Below are positions 53,849 to 63,135 of a DNA stretch of 64,000 bases, one piece after another. The notes below the pieces were generated by a model. The model searched no databases and was not told the origin of the DNA. It saw nothing but the letters and a program-made list of their open reading frames with translations. The translations under genes were made by a program, and so were the position numbers. This DNA comes from Corynebacterium ulcerans (GTDB taxonomy: Bacteria; Actinomycetota; Actinomycetes; Mycobacteriales; Mycobacteriaceae). The stretch lies in the NCBI RefSeq assembly GCF_900187135.1, contig NZ_LT906443.1, positions 2,294,001 through 2,358,000 on the forward strand, in the 5' to 3' direction. Within the stretch, counting starts at the first letter, position 1. Each line of letters starts with the position of its first letter.

Positions 53849-55429
53849 ATGACGCTTAAGAAGACTCTCGCCGTTGGTATGTCCGCGGCCCTTGCTGTGA
53901 GCCTCGCTGCTTGCTCCTCGGACTCCTCTGGTAGCAAGTCCGGTAAAAACTACGTTCTGGCTAACGGCTCGGAGCCGCAGAACCCGCTGATTCCCGCAAA
54001 CACCAATGAGACCGGTGGCGGACGCATCGTGGATGTTATTTACTCGGGGTTGGTTCGCTATGACTCGGATGGCAAGGCACATAATGAGCAGGCCGAGTCC
54101 ATCACCCTTGAGGGGGACCGAACTTACAAGGTCACCTTGAAAGACGGACTGAAGTTCTCGGATGGAACTCCCATCAAAGCAGAGAATTACGTCAAGACCT
54201 GGAATTACGCTGTGGCCAACGATCAGCGCAATGCGTCCTTCTTTGAGCTGGTGAAGGGCTTTGACACCGGCGTAAAGGAGCTTGAAGGGCTGAAGGTTAT
54301 CGATGATAAGACCTTTAGCATTGAGCTTTCCCAGCCCGTGTCGGATTTCCCTGCTCGCCTAGGCTATAGCGCGTACTTTGCGCTTCCAGATGTGGCGTTT
54401 GATGACATCGCGGCCTTTGGTGAAAAGCCCATCAGCTCCGGCCCTTACAAGGTTGCGGAGTGGAACCACAACGAGTCCATCACCCTGGTGCCCAATGAGG
54501 AGTACACCGGGGACCGTAAGGCTAAGAACGACGGCGTGAAGTTTACGTTCTATTCTTCTCAGGATGCTGCGTATTCCGACCTCCTGGCCGGTAACCTCGA
54601 CGTTCTCGACGCTATTCCGGATTCTGCGTTTGGCACCTTTAAGAGCGAGCTGGGCGAGCGCGCTGTTAACCAGCCTGCTGCGGTTTTCCAGTCCTTTACT
54701 ATCCCGCAGAAGCTTGAGCACTTCTCGGGTGAGGAAGGCGTGTTGCGTCGCCAAGCTATCTCCCTGGCGATTAACCGCGAAGAAGTGACCAAAGCTATCT
54801 TCCAGGAGACACGTACCCCGGCCAAGGACTTCTCATCCCCAGTTGTCGATGGATATAAGGAAGGGCTGCCCGGAAGCGATGTCGCCAAATTCAACGCTGC
54901 TAAGGCTAAGGAACTGTGGGCAAAGGCCGACGCTATCTCTCCATTTACCGGTGAGTTCACCATCGCTTACAACTCTGACGGCGGACACCAGTCGTGGGTT
55001 GATGCGGTAGCTAACCAGATCAAGAACAACCTGGAAATTTCCGCATCCGGCAAGCCATACCCAGACTTCAAGTCTTTGCGAGACGAGGTCACGCACCGCA
55101 CTATCAAGGGCGCATACCGTACCGGATGGCAAGGCGACTATCCGCTTCTGGGTAACTTCCTCAGCCCGATTTACGCCACCAACGCCAGCTCCAACGACGG
55201 CGACTACTCCAACCCTGAGTTTGACAAAAAGCTTAACGACGCTGCCGCAGCTTCCTCCGTGGAAGAAGGAATCAAGCTTTACCAGGAAGCAGAAGAGATC
55301 CTGTTTAAGGAGCTTCCCGCTATTCCTCTGTGGTACTCGAATGTGACCGGTGGCTACTCGCAAAACGTAGACAACGTGGTCTTCAGTTGGAAGTCCGTTC
55401 CTGTGTACGAACAAATCACCAAGGGCTAA
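53849..55429 (+). CDS. oppA: Peptide ABC transporter substrate-binding lipoprotein (OppA/DppA-like)
   Basis: 526 residues. Lipobox SLAAC with Cys 22, then a SBP family 5 domain: LVRYDSDGKAHNEQAESI, KFSDGTPIKAENYVKTWNYA, SGPYKVAEWNHNESITL and the C-terminal FKELPAIPLWYSNVTGGYS. It binds oligopeptides outside the membrane and hands them to the permease encoded next. GGGAGG precedes the ATG. Strong codon bias suggests high expression. A GC hairpin after the gene probably lets this subunit be made in excess over the membrane parts. The roughly 250-base upstream region holds its promoter, which I could not pin down. Confidence 0.93.
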   Translation: MTLKKTLAVGMSAALAVSLAACSSDSSGSKSGKNYVLANGSEPQNPLIPANTNETGGGRIVDVIYSGLVRYDSDGKAHNEQAESITLEGDRTYKVTLKDGLKFSDGTPIKAENYVKTWNYAVANDQRNASFFELVKGFDTGVKELEGLKVIDDKTFSIELSQPVSDFPARLGYSAYFALPDVAFDDIAAFGEKPISSGPYKVAEWNHNESITLVPNEEYTGDRKAKNDGVKFTFYSSQDAAYSDLLAGNLDVLDAIPDSAFGTFKSELGERAVNQPAAVFQSFTIPQKLEHFSGEEGVLRRQAISLAINREEVTKAIFQETRTPAKDFSSPVVDGYKEGLPGSDVAKFNAAKAKELWAKADAISPFTGEFTIAYNSDGGHQSWVDAVANQIKNNLEISASGKPYPDFKSLRDEVTHRTIKGAYRTGWQGDYPLLGNFLSPIYATNASSNDGDYSNPEFDKKLNDAAAASSVEEGIKLYQEAEEILFKELPAIPLWYSNVTGGYSQNVDNVVFSWKSVPVYEQITKG

Positions 55430-55461
55430 ACCCCACCGTCATATAAGACGTTTGTTGCTTG

Positions 55462-55486
55462 GCCCCGCGTGGTCTCTGCGCGGGGC
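55462..55486 (+). terminator. Partial terminator between oppA and oppB
   Basis: GCCCCGCG (55462-55469) pairs exactly with CGCGGGGC (55479-55486), 9-base loop, without a T run. Such a structure commonly raises the ratio of binding protein to permease transcripts. Confidence 0.65.
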
Positions 55487-55521
55487 TCAGCCATCGTTAA
55501 TAAGCTTTAAGGAAATTGCAT

Positions 55522-56448
55522 ATGTTGCGCTATGTTGGGCGCCGCTTGCTTCAAATGATCCCAGTGTTCTTTGGGGCGACACTCCTGCTCTACGCACTCG
55601 TATTCCTCATGCCGGGCGATCCCGTTGCGGCCCTCGGTGGAGACCGCGGTCTGACGGAAGCCACCCGGGCACGAATCGAGGCGGAATACAATCTAGATAA
55701 GCCATTTATCATCCAATATCTGCTGTATATCAAGGGCATCTTCTCCCTTGACTTTGGCACCACCTTCTCCGGTCGCCCTGTCGCGGAAGCCATGGCTCAT
55801 GCCTTCCCTGTGACCATAAAACTTGCCGTCATGGCGCTTATCTTTGAAGCTGTCTTTGGCATTTGTTTTGGCGTGATCGCAGGAATGCGTCGCGGCGGAA
55901 TCTTCGACTCCACCGTGCTCGTCATGTCGCTCATCGTCATTGCCGTTCCATCATTTGTGATTGGTTTTGTTTTCCAGTTCTTTGTCGGCGTGAAGTGGGG
56001 GATTCTTCCGGTAACCGTCGGATCGAACACGTCAGTCACATCGCTCCTCATGCCAGCCATCGTCCTAGGGGCGTTGTCCTTTGCCTATGTGGTTCGCCTC
56101 ACCCGGCAATCAGTCTCAGAAAACCTGCGGGCAGATTATGTACGCACCGCGCGGGCGAAAGGCTTAAGCGGCAGAAACGTGACCATGAGGCACGTCTTGC
56201 GTAACTCGCTGATCCCCGTAGCCACCTTCCTAGGCGCTGATCTTGGAGCGCTTATGGGCGGAGCTATCGTGACCGAAGGAATCTTTGGTATCAACGGTGT
56301 TGGTGGCACCATGTACCAGGCAATTCTTAAAGGCGAGCCCACCACAGTCGTGTCCTTTACCACGGTCCTCGTGATCGTCTATATCATCGCTAACCTCGTC
56401 GTGGACCTGATCTACGCATTGCTTGACCCGAGGATCCGCTATGCATAA
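55522..56448 (+). CDS. oppB: Peptide ABC transporter permease (OppB/DppB-like)
   Basis: 308 residues, six membrane helices. N-terminus MLRYVGRRLLQMIPVFFGATLLLYALVFLMPGDP (in part) and the EAA loop ADYVRTARAKGLSGRNVTMRHVLRN (in part, about 196-220) are typical of the DppB family. ATG 55522 has AAGGA 8 bases upstream. It forms the translocation pore with OppC. It overlaps oppC by eight bases. Confidence 0.94.
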   Translation: MLRYVGRRLLQMIPVFFGATLLLYALVFLMPGDPVAALGGDRGLTEATRARIEAEYNLDKPFIIQYLLYIKGIFSLDFGTTFSGRPVAEAMAHAFPVTIKLAVMALIFEAVFGICFGVIAGMRRGGIFDSTVLVMSLIVIAVPSFVIGFVFQFFVGVKWGILPVTVGSNTSVTSLLMPAIVLGALSFAYVVRLTRQSVSENLRADYVRTARAKGLSGRNVTMRHVLRNSLIPVATFLGADLGALMGGAIVTEGIFGINGVGGTMYQAILKGEPTTVVSFTTVLVIVYIIANLVVDLIYALLDPRIRYA

Positions 56449-57400
56449 TCACAATATTTTCCAGCCCCGCCCCGGGCAGGAGCACTTCATCGCAGATGTA
56501 GATGAGACAGGTTTGGGTGCTGTCGACGCCGTCGCCGACGAGTCTGCCCCCACGTCCACATGGGGTGAAGCATGGAAATATCTGCGCCGCCGTCCACTGT
56601 TCTGGTTCTCTGCTGCGTTGATTCTTACCGCAGTGCTCCTCGCAGTCATTCCGCAGATGTTCACGTCCACGGATCCAGGCTTTTGTGAGCTCTCCAAATC
56701 TTTGGCAGATCCGACAGAAGGACATCCCTTTGGCTTTGATCGCCAAGGTTGCGATATCTATGCACGCATGATTTACGGTGCGCGGGCATCTGTCGCAGTA
56801 GGAGTGTTTACCACTCTTGCGGTAGTGATCATAGGAACCGTTATTGGAGCTGCCGCTGGTTTCTTTGGTGGCATCCTGGACACCTTGTTGTCTCGGCTTA
56901 CTGATATTTTCTTTGCCGTCCCTCTCGTCCTAGCGGCGATTGTGGTTATGCAGATGTTTAAGCAGGAGCGCACAGTCATGACGGTCGTGGTGGTGCTCGC
57001 TATGTTTGGTTGGACCAACATTGCCCGTATCACTCGAGGTGCCGTGCTGTCGGTTAAAAACGAGGAATTCGTTATTGCCGCGCGTGCAGTGGGTGCATCT
57101 AAGTGGAAGATCCTGAGCAGCCATATTCTGCCTAATGCTGCGGCCCCGATTATCGTGTACGCGACGGTGGCGCTAGGAACGTTTATCGTGGCGGAGGCCA
57201 CCCTCTCCTTCCTAGGCATTGGACTCCCGCCGAACATCGTCTCGTGGGGCGGAGACATTGCTAAGGCCCAAGTATCGTTGCGTACTCAGCCCATGGTGCT
57301 GTTCTATCCGGCGGTAGCGCTTGGTGCGACAGTCTTGAGCTTTATCATGATGGGCGACGTAGTCCGTGATGCCCTTGATCCGAAGTCTAGGAAGCGATAA
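56441..57400 (+). CDS. oppC: Peptide ABC transporter permease (OppC/DppC-like)
   Basis: 319 residues. A cytoplasmic N-terminal region of about 45 residues precedes the first helix. HPFGFDRQGCDIYARMIYGARASVAVG (in part) is the DppC-type segment, and the EAA loop NEEFVIAARAVGASKWKILSSHILPN (in part) lies near 205-230. Pairs with OppB in the membrane. ATG 56441 lies inside the end of oppB; translation is coupled. Confidence 0.94.
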   Translation: MHNHNIFQPRPGQEHFIADVDETGLGAVDAVADESAPTSTWGEAWKYLRRRPLFWFSAALILTAVLLAVIPQMFTSTDPGFCELSKSLADPTEGHPFGFDRQGCDIYARMIYGARASVAVGVFTTLAVVIIGTVIGAAAGFFGGILDTLLSRLTDIFFAVPLVLAAIVVMQMFKQERTVMTVVVVLAMFGWTNIARITRGAVLSVKNEEFVIAARAVGASKWKILSSHILPNAAAPIIVYATVALGTFIVAEATLSFLGIGLPPNIVSWGGDIAKAQVSLRTQPMVLFYPAVALGATVLSFIMMGDVVRDALDPKSRKR

Positions 57401-57405
57401 GAGCA

Positions 57406-59082
57406 ATGAGTGAAAATAATAATGCGCCGCTTCTAGAGGTGAAGGACCTACAAATCTCCTTTACGTCCTCAACTGGCACTGTCGACGCCGTCCGCGGCGT
57501 CAACCTGACCATCTATCCCGGCCAGTCGGTGGCCATCGTGGGTGAATCTGGTTCGGGTAAATCCACCACTGCAATGGCAATCATTGGTCTGCTCCCCGGA
57601 ACTGGAAAAGTAACGGGCGGACAAATCTTGTTTGACGGAAAAGACATTACAAAGCTTTCCGATAAACAAATGCAGGCTTACCGAGGCTCACAGATCGGCC
57701 TTGTCCCTCAAGACCCTATGAGCAACCTCAACCCTGTGTGGCGCATTGGCACGCAGGTAAAGGAATCACTGAAAGCAAATAATGTGGTCCCGGGTTCTGA
57801 TATGGATACTCGCGTCGCAGAGCTTTTAGAGGAAGCAGGGCTTCCCGACGCCCACCGCCGCGCGAAACAATATCCGCACGAATTTTCCGGAGGCATGCGT
57901 CAGCGAGCTCTCATCGGTATCGGTTTGGCAGCGCGTCCCAAGCTGCTCATTGCCGACGAGCCCACCTCGGCTCTGGACGTGACGGTACAAAAGCGCATCC
58001 TAGATCACTTGGGTGGGCTCACTCAGGACTTGGGAACCGCAGTTCTCTTTATTACCCACGACCTTGGTCTGGCGGCTGAGCGTGCCGAACACCTCGTGGT
58101 GATGCACCGCGGGCGCGTCGTTGAATCCGGCCCCAGCCTTCAGATCCTCCGCGACCCGCAGCATCCATACACCAAACGGTTGGTTAAAGCTGCGCCTTCC
58201 TTAGCTTCTGCTCGCATCCAATCGGCGCAAGAGCATGGAGTGGAAAGCTCTGAGATCCTTGCTTCTGAAAAGACGGACAGTAAAGAGATCATTCGGGTAG
58301 AAAATCTCACCAAAGTTTTCGATGTTCGTGGCCAGCGTGGTAAAAAAGCCGAGCTGCGTGCTGTCGACGACGTCAGCTTCTCCCTGAAACAAGGAACGAC
58401 CCTCGCGTTAGTAGGAGAGTCGGGGTCCGGCAAATCAACTGTGGCCAATATGGTCCTCAACCTTATTGACCCAACCTCAGGCAAGGTCTACTACAAAGGC
58501 ACGGACCTATCTACGTTAGGGAAGAAGGAACTCTTTGCGATGCGGCGCAAGCTGCAAGTGGTGTTCCAAAACCCCTATGGCTCATTAGACCCAACGTATT
58601 CAATTTTCCGATGCATCGAAGAGCCGCTTGTTGTGCATCAGGTAGGAAATCGCAAAGAGCGAGAGAAGCGCGTGGCCGACCTCCTAGACATGGTGGCTAT
58701 GCCGCGTTCAGCTATGCGACGCTATCCCAACGAACTCTCCGGCGGTCAGCGCCAACGCATCGCTGTAGCTCGCGCGCTGGCGTTAAACCCTGAGATCATC
58801 GTTTTGGATGAGGCGGTTTCGGCCCTGGACGTTCTGGTGCAGAACCAGATCCTGCAGCTGCTGGCCAATCTGCAGTCCGAACTCAATTTGAGCTATCTGT
58901 TTATCACGCACGATCTTGCCGTGGTGCGTCAAACAGCGGATGAAGTTGTGGTGATGCAAAAAGGGCGCGTGGTGGAGCAGGGGACGACTGACGACCTCTT
59001 CCTATCGGCGAAGGAAGAATATACGCGTAACCTCATTGATTCTGTTCCTGGTTTGGGCGTGGAGCTGGGCACGGGCATGTAG
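57406..59082 (+). CDS. oppD: Peptide ABC transporter ATPase, fused OppD-OppF
   Basis: 558 residues with two complete ABC ATPases in one chain: first domain GESGSGKST (about 46-54), FSGGMRQR, LLIADEPTSALD; second domain GESGSGKST (about 338-346), LSGGQRQR, IIVLDEAVSALD. Each half has the extra oligopeptide-type C-terminal motif (DPQHPYTKRL and the shorter KEEYTRNLI). In E. coli these are separate OppD and OppF; the fusion is common in actinobacteria. Last gene of the opp operon, followed by a good terminator. Confidence 0.94.
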   Translation: MSENNNAPLLEVKDLQISFTSSTGTVDAVRGVNLTIYPGQSVAIVGESGSGKSTTAMAIIGLLPGTGKVTGGQILFDGKDITKLSDKQMQAYRGSQIGLVPQDPMSNLNPVWRIGTQVKESLKANNVVPGSDMDTRVAELLEEAGLPDAHRRAKQYPHEFSGGMRQRALIGIGLAARPKLLIADEPTSALDVTVQKRILDHLGGLTQDLGTAVLFITHDLGLAAERAEHLVVMHRGRVVESGPSLQILRDPQHPYTKRLVKAAPSLASARIQSAQEHGVESSEILASEKTDSKEIIRVENLTKVFDVRGQRGKKAELRAVDDVSFSLKQGTTLALVGESGSGKSTVANMVLNLIDPTSGKVYYKGTDLSTLGKKELFAMRRKLQVVFQNPYGSLDPTYSIFRCIEEPLVVHQVGNRKEREKRVADLLDMVAMPRSAMRRYPNELSGGQRQRIAVARALALNPEIIVLDEAVSALDVLVQNQILQLLANLQSELNLSYLFITHDLAVVRQTADEVVVMQKGRVVEQGTTDDLFLSAKEEYTRNLIDSVPGLGVELGTGM

Positions 59083-59111
59083 TGAACGCTGCTAGCTCTC
59101 GTTGTCACTAG

Positions 59112-59145
59112 GAGAGGGGATTCTTTGCGAATCTCCTCTCTTTTT
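59112..59145 (+). terminator. Rho-independent terminator of the opp operon
   Basis: GAGAGGGGATTC (59112-59123) pairs with GAATCTCCTCTC (59129-59140) with one G-T pair, followed by five T. Confidence 0.9.
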
Positions 59146-59167
59146 GCATGCAAAGCTTGCACTCCTA

Positions 59168-59209
59168 AAGGTTACTCGGTAACTTTTAATCATGGTTACT
59201 GAGTAACCA
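59168..59209. promoter_or_regulatory. Tandem palindromes, probable PadR operators
   Basis: GTTAC-TCG-GTAAC (within 59168-59186) and TGGTTACT-G-AGTAACCA (59193-59209) share the half-site GTTAC/GTAAC, typical in style for PadR-family operators (ATGT/ACAT- or TTAC/GTAA-type dyads). They lie 40-80 bases before the PadR start, so they probably mediate autoregulation. Confidence 0.7.
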
Positions 59210-59249
59210 TCTCTTTGGTAGCAAGAAACTCTGCAAAGAAGGCAGCTGT

Positions 59250-59786
59250 ATGACTATTCGGCATTCGCTACTCAGCCTCCTAGCGGCTAAGCCACGGCCA
59301 GTAGGAGAGTTGCGGACACAATTTCATGAACTCACGCAACATACCTGGCCCCTCAACATCGGTCAGGTATTTCAGACAATCCAAAGGCTGGAGCGCGACG
59401 GCTTTGTCGAGTCCCTAGGAGAAGTAGAGGGCAGCACAGGACATACCGCGCAGGTATACGGCATTACCGCTCACGGGCGGGATGAATTGGAGACATGGTG
59501 GAGCACTCCCACGCTGCTTTCTAAAAATCAGCGCGATGAGCTCGTTATCAAAATTGCGATGGCTCAAGCCACCAATGCATCGGGAGTAGGAGAGATGGTG
59601 CAGCGGCAGCGGGAAGCTGTGATGTGGGAACTTCGCGACGTTGTGAAGCAAAAAATGGCGCTCGCACCGCAGCGAACCGCAGCTCGCCTCCTACTGGAGA
59701 GGCGAATATTCAATCTTGAAGCAGAGTCGAGATGGCTTGATCACATAGAGACTCTAGAGATCCCCGCAGAAGGACAACCACAATGA
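59250..59786 (+). CDS. PadR-family transcriptional regulator
   Basis: 178 residues. Winged helix MTIRHSLLSLLAAKPRPVGELRTQF...WPLNIGQVFQTIQRLERDGFVES (in part) with the wing YGITAHGRDELETWW, then a C-terminal coiled dimerisation region (PadR type 2 arrangement). It lies first in a three-gene operon with an ABC ATPase and an FtsX-type permease and overlaps the ATPase gene by ATGA. It likely represses the operon until an inducer, perhaps an envelope-active compound, is present. Confidence 0.9.
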   Translation: MTIRHSLLSLLAAKPRPVGELRTQFHELTQHTWPLNIGQVFQTIQRLERDGFVESLGEVEGSTGHTAQVYGITAHGRDELETWWSTPTLLSKNQRDELVIKIAMAQATNASGVGEMVQRQREAVMWELRDVVKQKMALAPQRTAARLLLERRIFNLEAESRWLDHIETLEIPAEGQPQ

Positions 59787-60469
59787 TGACCCAACCGGCA
59801 GTATTAGTTCTGGATAATATCGGCAAAATTCATGATGACGGTTCTCGGACAACGACGACTCTCGATTCGGTGTCGCTTACAGTAGAAGCCGGCGAGCTCG
59901 TCGCGGTTATGGGACCATCGGGGGCGGGAAAATCGACGCTTCTTAATATTGCAGGGACCTTGGACACTCCTACTCGCGGGCGCGTGCTTATCGACGGCTG
60001 TGACACCAGCGGATTCAGCGCCAAAGAACGCGCCCGCGTGCGACGCGAATCCGTCGGCTTTGTCTTCCAGGACTTCAACCTCATTCCAACTCTTACCGCC
60101 TCCGAAAACGTGGGCCTCCCGCTTGAACTCAGCGGCATGACTAGGAAGGCGTGTGAGGAACAAGCTGCCGCAGCTTTGGAAGCCATCGGCCTTCCTAACG
60201 CGGGCGACTCCTTCCCGGCGGAGCTCTCGGGCGGCGAACGCCAACGTGTTGCCATCGCACGTGCTCTCATCGGCGATCGTCGATTATTGCTTGCCGACGA
60301 GCCCACCGGCGCCCTAGATACCACCACCGGAGAAGCCATCATGACTGTGCTGCGGTCGCGCATTGACCAAGGCGCAGCCGGCCTCCTAGTGACGCACGAG
60401 CCGAGGTTTGCCGCATACGCAGATCGCACGGTGTATTTGCGTGACGGACGATTGCAGGGGGATCAATAG
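59783..60469 (+). CDS. ABC transporter ATPase, LolD/MacB type
   Basis: 228 residues. Walker A GPSGAGKST (about 44-52), FVFQDFNLIPTLTASENV, signature LSGGERQR (about 150), LLLADEPTGALD and LLVTHEPR. The FxxxFNL..xLT.xENV sequence places it in the MacB/LolD group that drives mechanotransmission rather than transport through a pore. Partner permease follows; stop and start overlap by one base (TAGTG at 60467-60471). Confidence 0.94.
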   Translation: MMTQPAVLVLDNIGKIHDDGSRTTTTLDSVSLTVEAGELVAVMGPSGAGKSTLLNIAGTLDTPTRGRVLIDGCDTSGFSAKERARVRRESVGFVFQDFNLIPTLTASENVGLPLELSGMTRKACEEQAAAALEAIGLPNAGDSFPAELSGGERQRVAIARALIGDRRLLLADEPTGALDTTTGEAIMTVLRSRIDQGAAGLLVTHEPRFAAYADRTVYLRDGRLQGDQ

Positions 60470-63060
60470 TGACTTCGCTTTCTAGACGCCTGGCATGGCG
60501 CGAGCTGTCTACACACAAAATCCGATCGGGCGTAGCAATTGCTCTTTTCGCACTGCCGATCATGGTGATATGCGCTTTTACTAACGCGTTGCTGGGAATC
60601 TCGGCTCAGTCCTACGATAGGGGTCGTCTTCCTAGTACTTATGCGGACATCAGCAACACCGTCTGCTCAGAAAAAGACAAAGAAGAGGAAAACTGGTGTG
60701 TGCGAGACCGCGAGGAACTGGAAAAACCGGATATCGAGCGCATTAAGAACCTTGTTCCCGACATCGCCGATACTTTTACCCCGGTGTGGCAGCTCGAGAC
60801 CTCGGTTGCTAGCTCCTATGGCGCGGATATCCGCCTTACTCTGAAGACTTCTCCGCAGGCGAAGAATGAGCCGCAGGTGCCAGCGCGCGGTGAGATCGCT
60901 CTTAGCGACGACGCCCTCTCCCTCCTAGGCAAGCGAGTAGGAGAGAAAATGAAGTTTATCCCGTGGGCAGGCGCGCAACCTTTGACTTTGACCATCGCAG
61001 AGCGAACCGATGATCACTCCACCAATGTGATGGACGGTGTGGCTAAAGCGGTGGGGGTCTTGAATAAAGAAGATATTAATGTAGCTCAGTTTGGCGGGGA
61101 CTCGGAGTTGGTAAGTGCGCGGCTTCCTCAAGGAGTCTCTGTGGAGTGGGAGTCGCCGCGCATAGTGGACCAAGCCGTAAGTCAAGAGGCGAAAGGAGTC
61201 TCGGTTCATAGCGTGGAGCACGTAATCCCATCGAGATACTCGTCCTTTCTCGCTTCTTATGTAGACATTGAATTCCTTATGTTTGTGTCCGTGGGGGCGC
61301 TCGCGGTTATTTTGGTCTCGAGTATCGTCGGCACGGTTTTTGCGGTTGCCGCACGGCGATCAATTCGTTCAACTGGATTGTTGGCTGCAGTCGGTGCCGA
61401 TCCCCGGCAGCTGAGGAAGATCATGCTGTGGCAGGGGGCACTCGTCGGCTTGCTGGGCTCCTTACTAGGAACGGTGGCTGGCCTATTCCTTGGGATGCTT
61501 CTTCCGTGGGGCATAGAAGGCGTGTATGTCTTCGGCTTTGCCTGGGACATTGCACTTTTGTCGGTGGCTGTAGCTGTCATTGCCGGCCTGTGTGCAGCGA
61601 TGCTTCCTGCGATACGCAGCGCCTCGATGGAGCCTGTTCAAGCGCTGGCGGAGGGGGCGTCGACACGCATTGTGAGGTTGAGGCCGCTCTACTTTGTGGG
61701 GCCAGCACTTGGCATTCTGGGGTTGATAGGCATTGTGCTCTCGAATCCTGAGCAGCCTATTGGGGTATGGGCGGTGATGGTCGTTATTGGTGCGATTATA
61801 TCGGCGCCGGCCACAATCCTCTTCCTAGCGAAGCTCGGTCGTCGAATGCCTCTGAGTATGCGACTCGGGCTGCGCGATGCGCTCCGAAGCATATCCAGAA
61901 CAGGGCCTGCGGTTGGCGCGATCACTGGAACGATGATGATATGCGTCTTTGTATTCCTAAGTGTCACAGGTCCCGCGGATCTAAGAACGCAAGTCCATGT
62001 CAACGGGATTCGGATAACAGCTAACGAGGCAGTGGCTTCGGACTCTAGTCCTTATGAGGCTGCTATTCGGAAAAAGCAAGCACAGCATTCCGCACCATTG
62101 CGTGTCGACGAATACGCTTCTTATTACTCCTCGCAACGGGGGAGGTTCAGCGAAATTAACGTCCTCCCTCCTAGTAAGAAGGTGGCAGATTCAGACTCTA
62201 GGTTGTCGCTATTGGATTCCTTTAGCTTCTTTAACAATTGGGATAAAGAAATTTCTGTTTATGTGGTGACGCCATCAGTTATAAGCATGCTGGCCGACAG
62301 CGAGCTGAAAACTCTCGATAAAAAAGTAATCGACCGCTTAGAACAGACAATTGCTCACGGCGGGGCAGTGGCCTTTAATCCGGATCTCGTTGAATCAGGA
62401 AAAATCAATGTGGCCGTTAAAAGGAAAACGACTGACAAAGACGGCGACCATCACGAACTTCTTGCGATGGCTGTGCCAGGCGCCCATACTAACGCCGTGG
62501 TCGTCTCTCCAGAGACCGCGCGATCTTTGGGCGTAGAAGCAGTATTCCGGGCTTCTTACTTAGTGGGTGGTTCGGAGCTTAGTTGGTGGGAGAAACTAAA
62601 GCCAGGCTATTCCGGAGATGACTTTGCCAATGTCACGGTAACGAGGCTGTCGGCGTTACAAGATCGGTTTGAAGTGGCAGTAGTTTTGTTCCTGTCGTGG
62701 GTGCTGTGCTTTGGCCTCATCCTTCTCCTAGTGGCGTTGGCCAGCTTTGAGACTCGTCGTGAAGTCACCACAATGTTCTCCCTAGGAGGGGAGAAGAAGC
62801 TGATTCGACGATTCAGTGCGATGCAAGGACTATTCGTAGCCTTGACCGGCGCAGTAGGAACTATGGTTTGGCTGTTCGCGTTAGAGCGTGCAGAGCTGAT
62901 CCGCTTACCTGTCGAAGATCATCCGTTCAGAGTGTTTGATATCCCTTGGATGATGGTTGCTGTCTATGCAGTAGGCGTGGTTTTTGTAGGGTGGCTAACG
63001 GGATATGCTTACGGGATAAAGCGGGGTCGTGATTATGATTCTTTAGTCCCTAGGAGATAG
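60469..63060 (+). CDS. FtsX-like ABC permease (large, two FtsX domains)
   Basis: 863 residues from GTG. One helix at about 17-37, an extracytoplasmic region of about 220 residues, three helices (about 264-390) ending in the FtsX motif PAIRSASMEPVQALAEG, then a second set with another large outer region (about 510-725) and three final helices. This duplicated arrangement is typical of actinobacterial permeases linked to export or defence against lipids and antimicrobial peptides. Works with the ATPase upstream. The substrate is unknown. A long perfect hairpin follows. Confidence 0.88.
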   Translation: MTSLSRRLAWRELSTHKIRSGVAIALFALPIMVICAFTNALLGISAQSYDRGRLPSTYADISNTVCSEKDKEEENWCVRDREELEKPDIERIKNLVPDIADTFTPVWQLETSVASSYGADIRLTLKTSPQAKNEPQVPARGEIALSDDALSLLGKRVGEKMKFIPWAGAQPLTLTIAERTDDHSTNVMDGVAKAVGVLNKEDINVAQFGGDSELVSARLPQGVSVEWESPRIVDQAVSQEAKGVSVHSVEHVIPSRYSSFLASYVDIEFLMFVSVGALAVILVSSIVGTVFAVAARRSIRSTGLLAAVGADPRQLRKIMLWQGALVGLLGSLLGTVAGLFLGMLLPWGIEGVYVFGFAWDIALLSVAVAVIAGLCAAMLPAIRSASMEPVQALAEGASTRIVRLRPLYFVGPALGILGLIGIVLSNPEQPIGVWAVMVVIGAIISAPATILFLAKLGRRMPLSMRLGLRDALRSISRTGPAVGAITGTMMICVFVFLSVTGPADLRTQVHVNGIRITANEAVASDSSPYEAAIRKKQAQHSAPLRVDEYASYYSSQRGRFSEINVLPPSKKVADSDSRLSLLDSFSFFNNWDKEISVYVVTPSVISMLADSELKTLDKKVIDRLEQTIAHGGAVAFNPDLVESGKINVAVKRKTTDKDGDHHELLAMAVPGAHTNAVVVSPETARSLGVEAVFRASYLVGGSELSWWEKLKPGYSGDDFANVTVTRLSALQDRFEVAVVLFLSWVLCFGLILLLVALASFETRREVTTMFSLGGEKKLIRRFSAMQGLFVALTGAVGTMVWLFALERAELIRLPVEDHPFRVFDIPWMMVAVYAVGVVFVGWLTGYAYGIKRGRDYDSLVPRR

Positions 63061-63064
63061 AGAA

Positions 63065-63104
63065 AAAGCGAGGTCCTCACCAGTTCTGGTGAGGACCTCG
63101 CTTT
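63065..63104. terminator. Bidirectional terminator, 19-bp perfect stem
   Basis: The arms 63065-63083 (AAAGCGAGGTCCTCACCAG) and 63086-63104 are exact complements with a 2-base loop. It separates the permease gene from the convergent protease gene. Confidence 0.88.
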
Positions 63105-63135
63105 ATGTGTGAGCTACAAACTAACCCGAGGAGTT

